Shown here in pieces: positions 7,639-17,104 of a stretch of 51,821 nt of DNA. The position numbers were made by a program, and so were the translations under genes. The first letter of the stretch is position 1. Each line of letters begins with the position of its first letter. Source of the stretch: Butyrivibrio sp. INlla16 (lineage in GTDB: Bacteria > Bacillota > Clostridia > Lachnospirales > Lachnospiraceae); contig NZ_FMYB01000030.1 in assembly GCF_900104155.1 (NCBI RefSeq), positions 1 to 51,821 of the forward strand. The letters run 5' to 3'. The notes beneath the pieces were generated by a model. The model searched no databases, was not told where the DNA came from, and saw only the letters and a list, made by a program, of their open reading frames with translations.

Positions 7639-7965
7639 ATGGATTGCAAAGAATTTCAGAGAATGATACCCGGCTTTTTAGCTGATGAATTAGATAATTA
7701 TTCTCTTGAGTCATTTTTGAATCATATGGAATCCTGCAGAAGTTGTAAGGAAGAGCTTACTATACAGTTTTTGATAGAAACAGGTATTCAGAGACTTGAG
7801 GATGGTAGTACTTTTAACCTTACGAAAGAGCTGAAGTCCACTACGAATGATGCCTGGGTCAGACTTCGTATGCGTAAGAGATTATTAAAGACCGCATACT
7901 TTCTGCAGATTATGGTCGTTGCGGAGATTATAGCAGCTATAGCGCTTTCAATCGCGCTTCGCTGA
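7639..7965 (+). CDS. Membrane protein with zf-HC2 zinc finger (anti-sigma-factor-like)
   Basis: A 108-residue protein. Residues 1-40 carry MDCKEF and then HMESCRSC, the Cys...HxxxCxxC signature of the zinc-binding anti-sigma domain (zf-HC2). A linker follows and one C-terminal transmembrane helix (about residues 87-107, ending IAAIALSIALR). The family usually anchors an ECF sigma factor at the membrane, but no sigma factor gene lies on either side, so the partner is unknown. The start at 7639 is chosen because the domain begins there; an in-frame TTG at 7579 would add 20 residues without family character. It precedes polA by 61 bases on the same strand. Confidence 0.7.
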   Translation: MDCKEFQRMIPGFLADELDNYSLESFLNHMESCRSCKEELTIQFLIETGIQRLEDGSTFNLTKELKSTTNDAWVRLRMRKRLLKTAYFLQIMVVAEIIAAIALSIALR

Positions 7966-8026
7966 GAATAAGGACAACGGATAGAGTTTATCTGCTTAAT
8001 ATTATTTAGTTGGGGATATTTTTAAA

Positions 8027-10756
8027 ATGGGGAAGAAATTATTACTGATAGACGGACACAGTATACTTAACAGAGCCTTCTACGGTCTTCCTGATCTTAC
8101 TAATTCAGAAGGCCTGCATACAGGTGCAGTCTATGGATTTCTGAATATTCTTTTCAGACTGATTGATGAGGAACAGCCGGATTATCTGACTGTTGCTTTT
8201 GATGTCCACGAACCCACATTCAGACACAAAATATATGCCGAGTACAAAGGAACCAGAAAGCCAATGCCGGAAGAACTCAGACAGCAGGTGCCGCTGATGA
8301 AGGAAGTTCTTGACAGCATGAACATCTGCCGTATGGAGAAGGCAGGACTTGAGGCTGATGACATTCTCGGAACTATCGCAAAGAGAGGCGAGAGGGAAGG
8401 CATGGAAGTCAGACTTGTATCCGGTGACAGGGATCTTCTGCAGGTTGCAACGGATCATATTTGTGTTCGCATTCCCAAGACAAAACAGGGTAAAACGGAA
8501 ATTGAGAATTATTTTGCAGCGGATGTCGAGACGCTGTATAAAGTGAACCCGGTTCAGTTTATTGAACTTAAAGCCCTTATGGGAGATTCATCGGATAATA
8601 TTCCCGGGGTCCCAAAGGTCGGTGAGAAGACTGCAATTGAGCTTATGACCACTTACGGATCTATTGAGAATATATATGCCAATCTTGACAATATATCCAA
8701 GAAGGCAATAAGAGAATCGCTTGCGGCTAACAGAGAGCTATGCGATCTGAGTAAGACTCTGGCAACAATAGATGTGAATGCCGAGTTTGATTATTCTTTC
8801 GAAAATGCAACAATCGACAACATTTTTAATCGCGAAGCCTATGAGCTTTTTAAAAGACTGAATTTCCGTAATCTACTCTCGAAGTTTGAGGGAGATGTTA
8901 CAAAAACAGAGATTAAGATTGATTTTAAGGACATTAATACGAAGTCTGAAGCAGATGCAGTATTTAAAGGTGCGTTGTCTTATGCCGGATCAAGGAACGA
9001 CCGATTTATCGGAATAGGAATTTTATCCGATGATAGCCCATCAATTAAAAAGAGGGAGAAAATCGGACAGCTTTCACTTTTTGATGACGCATCAGAGTCT
9101 ACTGATCTTATTGGAATCAGTGTTTGCTTTGAAGATGAAAAGGCTTCGTATTTTGAGCTTGAAAACGATATTACAGCCGCTTATGTTGGGGAGAAGCTCG
9201 AGGAACTTTCGGAGAAATGCAGACTTTCTTTCTTTGACATAAAGCATACATATAAATATTTTAAACCCTACGAAGTTGACAACTACGAAAAGAAAAAAGA
9301 GGGCTCATTTGATATTCTTATCGGGGCTTATCTGAACAATCCCTTAAAGAACGACTACCTTCCGGAAGATATTGCTTCGGAATATCTGCAGATGACCATA
9401 AGATCCAAGACACAGATTTTCGGAAAAGAATCTCCGCTTGCGGCAGACAGGAATCTCAGAAAAGAGTACACAGGATATCTTGCGTATGTTTCTTATAAAG
9501 CGGCTCCTCTTATTCAGAAGAAGCTGGAAGACTCTGACATGCAGGATCTGATGAATAATGTTGAAATGCCGCTAAGCTATATTCTCTATGACATGGAGAA
9601 AGAAGGTATCCTTGTTAAACGAGAAGAGCTTAAGGTTTACGGTGAGCGCCTTACAGGCAGAATCGAGGAACTGGAAAAGGCTATACATAAGGAGGCAGGT
9701 CAGGAGTTTAATATCAATTCACCCAAGCAGCTTGGGGAGATACTCTTTGAGAAGCTGGGATTGAAGGGTGGAAAGAAGACAAAAACAGGCTATTCCACTG
9801 CTGCTGACGTTCTGGAAAAGCTTGCTCCCGAGAATCCTATCATCAGAAATGTTCTTGAATACAGAGGTCTTACGAAGTTAAAGAGCACTTATGCGGATGG
9901 TCTTGCGACATATATTGATACAGACAATAGAATTCATACCAGTTTTAACCAGACAATAACTGCTACGGGAAGAATCAGTTCGACAGAACCGAATCTTCAG
10001 AATATCCCCATGAGGACCGAGCTCGGCAGAGCTATCAGAAAGGTTTTTGTTCCGAAGGAAGGATATGTTTTTGCCGATGCCGATTATTCACAGATAGAGC
10101 TTAGAATTCTGGCTCATATGTCCGGGGATCAGGGCCTTATAGATGCATATCACGAGGGTAGAGATATTCACAGGATTACGGCATCAAAGGTATTTGGAAT
10201 TCCTTTCGATGAGGTTACTGATATCCAGAGAAGAAACGCAAAGGCTGTTAATTTTGGAATAGTATACGGAATAAGTGCTTTCGGACTTAGCGAAGATCTT
10301 AATATTTCCAGATCCGATGCAAAGAAGTACATGGAGGACTATCTTGCTACTTATCCGGGGGTTAAGAATTATCAGGACAGCGCGGTAGAGAGTGCCAAGG
10401 AGAAGGGCTATGCGGTGACTCTTTATAAAAGACGACGCCCTATGCCGGAGCTTAAGTCAGGTAATTTCATGCAGAGACAGTTCGGAGAGAGAGTTGCGAT
10501 GAATGCTCCTATTCAGGGAACTGCCGCTGACATAATTAAGATAGCTATGATTCGTGTATGGAGAAGAATTCGAAAAGAAAAGCTTGCTTCAAGAATGATT
10601 CTTCAGATACATGATGAACTTTTGATAGAAACCAAGAAGGATGAAGAGGCTAAAATAAAGCTTATTCTGGAAGAGGAGATGACAAAAGCGGCTGATCTTC
10701 TTGTTCCGCTCGAGGCAGAGTGTCACACGGGGTCAGACTGGTTTGAGGCGAAGTAG
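8027..10756 (+). CDS. polA: DNA polymerase I
   Basis: A 909-residue PolA. The 5'-3' flap nuclease domain is at about 1-290 (LLLIDGHSILNRAFYG, GLEADD, GDSSDNIPGVPKVGEKTA). The middle region (about 290-510) occupies the place of the 3'-5' exonuclease but lacks the DxE metal-binding pair, so proofreading is predicted lost, as in many Firmicutes. The polymerase domain follows with motif A DYSQIELRILAHMSGD, motif B RRNAKAVNFGIVYG and motif C QIHDELL. An insertion in the dead exonuclease domain contains QLSLF at residues 348-352, a match to the beta-clamp-binding consensus. It fills RNA-primer gaps and repairs DNA. It is followed after one base by coaE, an association common in Firmicutes. Confidence 0.97.
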   Translation: MGKKLLLIDGHSILNRAFYGLPDLTNSEGLHTGAVYGFLNILFRLIDEEQPDYLTVAFDVHEPTFRHKIYAEYKGTRKPMPEELRQQVPLMKEVLDSMNICRMEKAGLEADDILGTIAKRGEREGMEVRLVSGDRDLLQVATDHICVRIPKTKQGKTEIENYFAADVETLYKVNPVQFIELKALMGDSSDNIPGVPKVGEKTAIELMTTYGSIENIYANLDNISKKAIRESLAANRELCDLSKTLATIDVNAEFDYSFENATIDNIFNREAYELFKRLNFRNLLSKFEGDVTKTEIKIDFKDINTKSEADAVFKGALSYAGSRNDRFIGIGILSDDSPSIKKREKIGQLSLFDDASESTDLIGISVCFEDEKASYFELENDITAAYVGEKLEELSEKCRLSFFDIKHTYKYFKPYEVDNYEKKKEGSFDILIGAYLNNPLKNDYLPEDIASEYLQMTIRSKTQIFGKESPLAADRNLRKEYTGYLAYVSYKAAPLIQKKLEDSDMQDLMNNVEMPLSYILYDMEKEGILVKREELKVYGERLTGRIEELEKAIHKEAGQEFNINSPKQLGEILFEKLGLKGGKKTKTGYSTAADVLEKLAPENPIIRNVLEYRGLTKLKSTYADGLATYIDTDNRIHTSFNQTITATGRISSTEPNLQNIPMRTELGRAIRKVFVPKEGYVFADADYSQIELRILAHMSGDQGLIDAYHEGRDIHRITASKVFGIPFDEVTDIQRRNAKAVNFGIVYGISAFGLSEDLNISRSDAKKYMEDYLATYPGVKNYQDSAVESAKEKGYAVTLYKRRRPMPELKSGNFMQRQFGERVAMNAPIQGTAADIIKIAMIRVWRRIRKEKLASRMILQIHDELLIETKKDEEAKIKLILEEEMTKAADLLVPLEAECHTGSDWFEAK

Positions 10757-10757
10757 A

Positions 10758-11351
10758 GTGAAAGTAATCGGAGTAACCGGAGGAGTAGGTGCCGGAAAAA
10801 GTACAGTACTTAACTACATAGAGAAGAGCTGTAATTGCCGTATAATTTTTTCCGATAAAGTGGCAAATGATATTAAGCTTAAGGGACAGAGCTGCTATGA
10901 ACCTATAGTTGAGCTTCTTTCCGAGGACATACTCGGAGAGGATGGAGAGATAGACAAGCAGAAGATGGCAGCGAAGATATTTGCCGACGATAGTCTCCTG
11001 AATCAGGTTAATGATATTCTTCATCCTGCAGTAAATAATTATATTTACGGTGAAATAGAAAAAGAAAAAGCGGAAGGAAAGCTCGACTATCTTTTCATAG
11101 AAGCTGCACTTCTTATTGAAAACGGCTATCACAAGATCGTGGATGAATTGTGGTACATTTACGCAGATGAGAGTGTCAGGAGAAAGCGTCTTAAAGAATC
11201 GCGCGGATATAGTGATGAGAAGATAGATGACATTATAAAAGGACAGCTTTCCGATGAAGAATTCCGAAAGTATGCAAGCTTTGTAATAGATAACAGCAAT
11301 GATGAGAACGACACTAGAAGACAAATAGATTTAAAGCTGGGGGAAAACTGA
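10758..11351 (+). CDS. coaE: Dephospho-CoA kinase
   Basis: A 197-residue P-loop kinase: KVIGVTGGVGAGKST gives the Walker A motif at residues 8-16. The enzyme phosphorylates the 3' hydroxyl of dephospho-CoA, the last step of coenzyme A synthesis. The start is a GTG one base after the polA stop, with GAGG nine bases ahead; a longer reading inside polA is possible but would add residues before the conserved beta strand. Its TGA stop overlaps the next ATG (TGATG), indicating translational coupling. Length and the FIEAALLIENGY and VRRKRL segments fit the family. Confidence 0.93.
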   Translation: MKVIGVTGGVGAGKSTVLNYIEKSCNCRIIFSDKVANDIKLKGQSCYEPIVELLSEDILGEDGEIDKQKMAAKIFADDSLLNQVNDILHPAVNNYIYGEIEKEKAEGKLDYLFIEAALLIENGYHKIVDELWYIYADESVRRKRLKESRGYSDEKIDDIIKGQLSDEEFRKYASFVIDNSNDENDTRRQIDLKLGEN

Positions 11352-13519
11352 TGGCTGAAATGGTTGAACAATCTGAGAAAAACGTAGTATTCGGTCTTGA
11401 TATCGGTACCAGAAGCGTTGTCGGTACAGTTGGGTACATGGAGGATGAAATCTTCAATGTAATGGCGCAGTGTGTTGAGAAACATGAGACCAGAGCCATG
11501 CTCGACGGACAGATACATGATATAGGTAAGGTCGGCGCTACGATCAGGCACGTCAAGGAGAATCTTGAGCAGCAGACGCAGATACATCTGACGGATGTAT
11601 GTATTGCTGCTGCAGGTCGTGTGCTTCGTACCATTAAAACGAATTTTGAAGAAGAATTCACTGACAACAGAGAGCTTACTCAGGAGGAAATCTATAATCT
11701 TGAGTCCAAAGCTGTTGAGAAAGCCTATCAGGAATTCCTTGCTCAGAATCAGTCGGATATGAAATTTTATCTGGTTGGTTATTCTGTAATGCATTATTAT
11801 CTTGATGATTATCAGATTGCCAATTTAGAAGGACATAATGCTGGAAGAGTAGCAATTGACCTTATTGCAACCTTCCTTCCGGATGACTGCGTTGACGGTC
11901 TTTATAAGGCTTGCGAGAGAGCGGATCTTAAGGTTGCGAATATGACTCTCGAGCCTATTGCCGCTATGATGGTAGCAATTCCGCCTCAGTTCAGAATGCT
12001 TAATCTTGCGCTTGTTGATGTTGGTGCAGGAACCTCTGATATCTGTATAACGGATGACGGAACTATTACATCCTATGGAATGCTTCCAATTGCAGGTGAT
12101 TCCATCACAGAGATTATCGCGCAGCACTGCCTTGTTGATTTTAATACCGCTGACCAGATAAAAATTGATGCAAGTCACATGGATCAGGTTAAATATGTTG
12201 ATATCATGGGACTTGAGAAGACAATCTCGGCAAAGGAAATTTCAAAAATGATTAAGCCTCTTGTTGAGAAGATGTCCAAGATGGTGACACAGCAGATCAA
12301 GCAGCTAAACGGTAACAAATCAGTAAGTGCTGTATTTGTTGTCGGTGGTGGCGGCTGTGTACCGGGATATACCAAGGCTTTGGCAAAAGAGATGAAGATT
12401 CCGGAGGAGCGTGTTGCGCTTCGTGGCGAAGAAGTCATGAAGAGCATTCGATTCCTTAATGAAGACAGCACCATTGAGAGAGATTCACTTATGGTTACAC
12501 CTCTCGGTATCTGTATAAGCTTCTATGAGCAGTCCAACAACTTTGTGTTTGTATCCTTTAACGGACAGCAGACTAAAATTTACGATAACGGTAAGCTTGC
12601 AATTGTTGATGCTGCGATGCAGGCAGATTTTCCTAACGAGGATCTGTTCCCTAAGCGCGGCGAAGAATTGAGATTTACCGTTAACGGGCAGGAGAGAATG
12701 GTGAGAGGTGAGCCCGGAGAGGCAGCTGTTATCACGCTTAACGGATCTCCTGCAGATATTCATACCAAGATTCATGCAAATGATATTATCGAAGTTACAA
12801 GTTCGACAGTCGGTAAGGCAGGAAGCAGTGAAATCAATGATATTCCTGAGTTCAAGGGAACTTTCAATATTACTGTAGACGGAAAGAGTATTGACGTACC
12901 GAGAACCGCTGAGGTTAACGGAGAAGTTCAGACCGGCCTTTATGATATTAAGTCCGGAGACGAGATAAAGATTCTTGATTATGAGACTGCAGCTCAGATA
13001 GCGGAGCTTCTGGATATTGACCTCACAGAGGATATGGTTATCACTGTCAACAATGAGGTTGCAAAAGGAGATACTCCTGTTTACGAGAACTTTAAGGTTG
13101 AGTTTAAGAGCGGCGCTGATGCTATCATGGAATACTATGCTAATTTCCCCGATGCCGATGAAGTTGCCATCGAACAGGAAAATGAGGAGTCATCCTACGA
13201 AGCCGATGCGGATCTTGACCTGGAGGAGAATGAAGATGGCAGCGTAAGTATCTCCGGCGGAAGTACAACTACTTCTTCTGTAAGGAGTGCAGCACCCACC
13301 AGACGCGTGGTTACACATGATCTTCATGTAATAGTTAACAATGAGCCTATTGTGCTTCACGGAAAATCGGATTATATTTTTGTAGATATATTTGATGTTA
13401 TTGATTTTGACCTAAGTAAACCTAACGGCAGATCGATAGTAACCACACTAAATGGCGGTACTCCCGATTATATGCAGGCGATACATGAAGGCGACAGAAT
13501 TGAAGTCTATTGGAAATAG
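11351..13519 (+). CDS. FtsA/PilM-like actin-fold ATPase with C-terminal beta-grasp-like repeats
   Basis: A 722-residue protein. Residues about 1-375 form an actin-like ATPase: FGLDIGTRSVVGTV (phosphate 1), NLALVDVGAGTSDICI (phosphate 2) and VFVVGGGGCVPGYTKALA (adenosine motif), matching FtsA/PilM. The remaining half is unusual: three related segments of the form VNGxxxV....GDxIEV, at about 430-500, 505-575 and 645-722, look like beta-grasp domains, the third after an acidic and Ser/Thr linker. FtsA-like proteins bind membranes and organise division or pilus machinery, but no amphipathic membrane tail is obvious here. Long versions beside polA and coaE occur in clostridia with no clear role. 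It is probably not the main divisome FtsA, since ftsZ is not near. Function is inferred only at fold level. Confidence 0.8.
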   Translation: MAEMVEQSEKNVVFGLDIGTRSVVGTVGYMEDEIFNVMAQCVEKHETRAMLDGQIHDIGKVGATIRHVKENLEQQTQIHLTDVCIAAAGRVLRTIKTNFEEEFTDNRELTQEEIYNLESKAVEKAYQEFLAQNQSDMKFYLVGYSVMHYYLDDYQIANLEGHNAGRVAIDLIATFLPDDCVDGLYKACERADLKVANMTLEPIAAMMVAIPPQFRMLNLALVDVGAGTSDICITDDGTITSYGMLPIAGDSITEIIAQHCLVDFNTADQIKIDASHMDQVKYVDIMGLEKTISAKEISKMIKPLVEKMSKMVTQQIKQLNGNKSVSAVFVVGGGGCVPGYTKALAKEMKIPEERVALRGEEVMKSIRFLNEDSTIERDSLMVTPLGICISFYEQSNNFVFVSFNGQQTKIYDNGKLAIVDAAMQADFPNEDLFPKRGEELRFTVNGQERMVRGEPGEAAVITLNGSPADIHTKIHANDIIEVTSSTVGKAGSSEINDIPEFKGTFNITVDGKSIDVPRTAEVNGEVQTGLYDIKSGDEIKILDYETAAQIAELLDIDLTEDMVITVNNEVAKGDTPVYENFKVEFKSGADAIMEYYANFPDADEVAIEQENEESSYEADADLDLEENEDGSVSISGGSTTTSSVRSAAPTRRVVTHDLHVIVNNEPIVLHGKSDYIFVDIFDVIDFDLSKPNGRSIVTTLNGGTPDYMQAIHEGDRIEVYWK

Positions 13520-13593
13520 ATAACACAATCTTAATATGATAGACACATTTTCGTCACAGTTTATACTTAATATGGAAACGGAGATTGCATTAG

Positions 13594-14391
13594 ATGAGAC
13601 TTGCAAGCCTCTCAAGCGGTAGTAGCGGTAACAGTATTTATATAGGTTCCGATACTACAAACATCCTGATAGATACAGGATGCAGTAAGAAAAGAATAGA
13701 AGAAGGATTGGCCGGAATGGATTTATCCCTGGCCGATATAGATGCGATCTTTGTCACACATGAGCATTCAGATCATATTGCAGGACTTCATACTATTTTA
13801 AAAAAATATGATATTCCGGTATATGCAACCAGAGGAACCTTACTGGGAATCAGGACAAGTGATAAGAAGGGAGAAATGCTCTCTGCTGAGTTTCATGAAA
13901 TCCGAGCAGATGAAAAGGTTCCGGTAAAGGATATTGTTGTAAATCCGATCACGATAATGCATGATGCGCTTGAACCTGTGGCGTACAGGATTTCCTGCGG
14001 CAAAAAGAAAATCGGAGTCGCGACGGATCTTGGATGTTACAATGATTATACGGTTGATAACCTGAGAGGCATGGATGCAATACTGATAGAAGCCAATCAT
14101 GATGTGAGGATGCTTCAGACGGGGCCGTATCCATATCAGTTAAAAAGGAGAATCCTTGGGGAAAAAGGACATTTGTCCAATGAAAAGAGCGGTGAACTTC
14201 TGTGCAGGATTTTGCACGACGGTCTTAAAGGAATTCTTCTCGGACATCTGAGTAAAGAGAACAATCTGCCCGAGCTTGCTTACGAGACGGTGAGGGTTGA
14301 GATAGAAATGGGTGAGAATCCATATCACGGAAATGATTTTCCAATAATGGTAGCAGCGAGAAATGAGCTTTCTCCTGTTATTGAAGTGTGA
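13594..14391 (+). CDS. MBL-fold metallohydrolase, WalJ/YycJ type
   Basis: A 265-residue metallo-beta-lactamase-fold hydrolase. MRLASLSSGSSGNSIYI is the signature start of the YycJ/WalJ family, and the metal site HEHSDH is at residues 56-61, with further ligands expected at His and Asp in GVATDLGCYND and GHLSKEN. In Bacillus the family is linked to double-strand DNA processing and to coordination of cell division with replication; here it is not beside walRK but follows the FtsA-like gene after 74 bases. GGAG lies upstream of the ATG. Exact substrate unknown. Confidence 0.85.
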   Translation: MRLASLSSGSSGNSIYIGSDTTNILIDTGCSKKRIEEGLAGMDLSLADIDAIFVTHEHSDHIAGLHTILKKYDIPVYATRGTLLGIRTSDKKGEMLSAEFHEIRADEKVPVKDIVVNPITIMHDALEPVAYRISCGKKKIGVATDLGCYNDYTVDNLRGMDAILIEANHDVRMLQTGPYPYQLKRRILGEKGHLSNEKSGELLCRILHDGLKGILLGHLSKENNLPELAYETVRVEIEMGENPYHGNDFPIMVAARNELSPVIEV

Positions 14392-14415
14392 GAAAAGATA
14401 AGGGAGTAAAATATT

Positions 14416-14688
14416 ATGAACAAAATCATTATTACTGTGGTCGGTAAGGATACTGTAGGTATTATTGCTAGGGTATGTACTTTTCTGGCTGAAAACAGTA
14501 TCAACATTCTTGATATTTCACAGACAATAGTTTCCGGATATTTTAATATGATGATGATCGTTGATGTTAGTAAGAGTGAAGCAAGCTTCCAGGAAGTAAG
14601 CGACACTCTGGATAAGATCGGTGAGGATATCGGCGTTGTAATTAAATGCCAGAGAGAAGAAATTTTCGATTCAATGCACAGAATTTAA
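14416..14688 (+). CDS. ACT-domain protein, UPF0237 family
   Basis: A 90-residue single ACT domain: NKIIITVVGKDTVGIIARVCTFLAE is the ligand-binding start and NILDISQTIVSGYFNMMMIVD the second half. ACT domains bind small molecules, usually amino acids. This family is nearly always encoded just before a UPF0210 protein, as here with a 12-base gap, so it probably senses a ligand for that partner. It could also be described as GcvR-like. The ligand is unknown. Confidence 0.88.
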   Translation: MNKIIITVVGKDTVGIIARVCTFLAENSINILDISQTIVSGYFNMMMIVDVSKSEASFQEVSDTLDKIGEDIGVVIKCQREEIFDSMHRI

Positions 14689-14700
14689 AAAGGAGCTTAA

Positions 14701-16065
14701 ATGATTAACATTAATGAAGTCTCTGAGACTAACGAGATGATCGAAAAGGAAAATCTTGATGTCCGCACTATCACAATGGGTATCAGCCTTTTGGATTGCA
14801 TTAGCTCAGACCTTGATACATTAAACAGAAATATATATGAGAAAATATATGGATCCGCCAAGGATCTTGTTCAGACAGGTGAGGATATTGCCAAGGAATT
14901 CGGTATTCCGATCGTAAATAAGAGAATATCCGTTACTCCGATTGCACTTATCGGTGCTGCTGCATGTAAGAGCACAGAGGATTTTGTATCTATTGCAAAG
15001 ACGCTGGATAAGGTTGCAAAGGATGTTGGAATAAACTTCCTCGGAGGTTACAGCGCGCTTGTAAGTAAGGGGATGACAGATGCTGACAGGCTTCTTATAG
15101 AGTCAATACCACAGGCGCTTTCCCAAACCGATGTTGTATGCTCATCTGTAAATGTCGGTTCAACCAAAACAGGAATAAACATGGATGCCGTGAGACTTCT
15201 TGGCGACGTAATCGTTAGGACAGCCGAGGCTACTAAGGATAATGACAGTGCAGGGTGCACGAAGCTTGTTGTATTCTGCAATGCTCCTGATGACAATCCT
15301 TTCATGGCAGGTGCTTTTCACGGAGTTACCGAAGCAGACAGAATTATAAATGTCGGTGTAAGCGGTCCCGGAGTTGTTAAGACGGCACTTGAAAAGGTGC
15401 GCGGAGAGAATTTCGAAATTCTCTGTGAAACAATTAAAAAGACAGCATTTAAGGTTACGAGAGTAGGTCAGCTTGTAGCAAAGGAAGCTTCCGAGAGACT
15501 GGGAGTTCCCTTTGGAATTGTTGACCTTTCACTTGCGCCCACACCTGCTATCGGGGACAGTGTTGCTGATATTCTTCACGAGATTGGTGTTGAACATGCG
15601 GGCGCGCCCGGAACTACGGCAGCACTTGCGCTGTTAAACGACCAGGTTAAGAAGGGCGGAGCAATGGCATCCTCTTATGTAGGAGGTTTGTCAGGTGCGT
15701 TTATTCCGGTTAGTGAAGACCAGGGTATGATAAATGCAGTTAATGCAGGAGCTTTATCACTTGAAAAGCTTGAGGCTATGACTTGTGTATGCTCTGTAGG
15801 TCTTGATATGATAGCAATTCCCGGAGATACAAAAAGTACAACCATTTCCGGAATTATTGCCGATGAGATGGCTATCGGCATGATAAACCAGAAGACTACA
15901 GCCGTAAGACTCATACCGGTTATCGGTAAGAAAGCAGGAGATACTGTGGACTTTGGCGGACTATTGGGATTTGGTCCTATCATGAGCGTCAACACATTTT
16001 CTTGTGATGAATTTGTTAACAGAGGAGGAAGGATTCCGGCTCCGATACATAGCTTTAAAAACTGA
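14701..16065 (+). CDS. UPF0210/PFL-like family protein
   Basis: A 454-residue protein with no signal peptide or membrane segment. It begins with [14 protein letters not shown] and contains the conserved segments [25 protein letters not shown] and [31 protein letters not shown]. This matches the UPF0210 (DUF711) family, whose fold resembles pyruvate formate-lyase, though no glycyl-radical site is evident. Biochemical function is not established. AGGAG precedes the ATG. Its pairing with the ACT gene is conserved across Firmicutes. The next gene starts three bases after its stop, so the permease cassette may be co-transcribed with it. Confidence 0.88.
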   Translation: MININEVSETNEMIEKENLDVRTITMGISLLDCISSDLDTLNRNIYEKIYGSAKDLVQTGEDIAKEFGIPIVNKRISVTPIALIGAAACKSTEDFVSIAKTLDKVAKDVGINFLGGYSALVSKGMTDADRLLIESIPQALSQTDVVCSSVNVGSTKTGINMDAVRLLGDVIVRTAEATKDNDSAGCTKLVVFCNAPDDNPFMAGAFHGVTEADRIINVGVSGPGVVKTALEKVRGENFEILCETIKKTAFKVTRVGQLVAKEASERLGVPFGIVDLSLAPTPAIGDSVADILHEIGVEHAGAPGTTAALALLNDQVKKGGAMASSYVGGLSGAFIPVSEDQGMINAVNAGALSLEKLEAMTCVCSVGLDMIAIPGDTKSTTISGIIADEMAIGMINQKTTAVRLIPVIGKKAGDTVDFGGLLGFGPIMSVNTFSCDEFVNRGGRIPAPIHSFKN

Positions 16066-16068
16066 TTT

Positions 16069-17103
16069 ATGGATAAAATGAAAAAGATTCCCGAAAAGAT
16101 ATCGGGATCAGCTGAAAAATTTAATAGATTTCTCAGAAGAAATGCTGCAGGCCAGACTGATGAGCAAAATCGCGGATTAAAGAATAATATTGTGAACCGC
16201 GCTAAGAGAATAAAGCATCTTGCTAATAAAAAGAGCACTAGAAAGACTATTCGTGAGACTGCTGTTTCATGGGCATTTCTTTTACCGAGTCTCATGGGAG
16301 TTTTGACATTCTTTGTTATTCCTTTCTGTGTGGTTGTTTTTTATTCGGTTGTAAACAATCCTATTCAGAAAGAGTTTGTCGGCTTTTTCAATTTTGAAAG
16401 AGTGTTTGTTAATAATGCTTTCAGGCAGGCTGCATATAATACTTTTATGTTTTCGATAATAGCTGTGCCTCTTGCGGTGGCGCTTTCTCTATTCCTGGCT
16501 GTCGTTATGGAATCGGGTATACCGTTTAAGAGCCAGTTCAGGAGCTTTTTCCTTAGCCCCATGATGGTTCCAATTGCTTCAATAGTACTTATTTGGCAGG
16601 TGTTGTTCCATTTTAACGGAATTATAAATGTCATAAGTATGAATTTTGGCGGACCAAAGATTGACTGGCTTAAATCAGACAAGGCGCAGATAGTTATTGT
16701 TGCACTGTTTTTATGGAAAAACCTCGGCTATAACATGATTCTGTTCATGGCAGCTCTTTCGAGTGTGCCCAAGGATCTGATTGAGGTGGCAAAGCTTGAG
16801 AGCGCAACTGACAGACAGATTTTCTGGACAATAAAGATGAGATATCTCTCATCCACTATACTGTTTGTTACCATTATGTCTCTTATTAATTCCTTTAAGG
16901 TATTCAGAGAGATATATCTAATGACCGGAGATTATCCTTATAAGACGCTGTATATGATGCAGCATTTTATGAATAATACATTTGCCTCAGTCGATTACCA
17001 GAAGCTTTCGGCTTCGGCCATTATCATGGCATTGGTAATTGTTGTTCTGATGCTTATCATGTTTAACACTGAAAACCGGTATGGAAAGGATATAGAAGGC
17101 TAG
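16069..17103 (+). CDS. ABC transporter permease, sugar (MalF/UgpA) type
   Basis: A 344-residue protein with a long basic N-terminal cytoplasmic tail (about 1-60) and six hydrophobic helices from about residue 64 (SWAFLLPSLMGVLTFFVIPF). The coupling loop IEVAKLESATDRQIFWTIKM is a degenerate form of the EAA motif: EVAKLESA replaces the usual EAAxxDGA. Carbohydrate permeases of this class form heterodimers driven by a shared ATPase such as MsmX. It pairs with the next gene, two bases away. The ribosome binding site is weak, suggesting translation by coupling. It is the first of a five-gene cassette that lacks an ATPase. Confidence 0.85.
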   Translation: MDKMKKIPEKISGSAEKFNRFLRRNAAGQTDEQNRGLKNNIVNRAKRIKHLANKKSTRKTIRETAVSWAFLLPSLMGVLTFFVIPFCVVVFYSVVNNPIQKEFVGFFNFERVFVNNAFRQAAYNTFMFSIIAVPLAVALSLFLAVVMESGIPFKSQFRSFFLSPMMVPIASIVLIWQVLFHFNGIINVISMNFGGPKIDWLKSDKAQIVIVALFLWKNLGYNMILFMAALSSVPKDLIEVAKLESATDRQIFWTIKMRYLSSTILFVTIMSLINSFKVFREIYLMTGDYPYKTLYMMQHFMNNTFASVDYQKLSASAIIMALVIVVLMLIMFNTENRYGKDIEG

Positions 17104-17104
17104 T

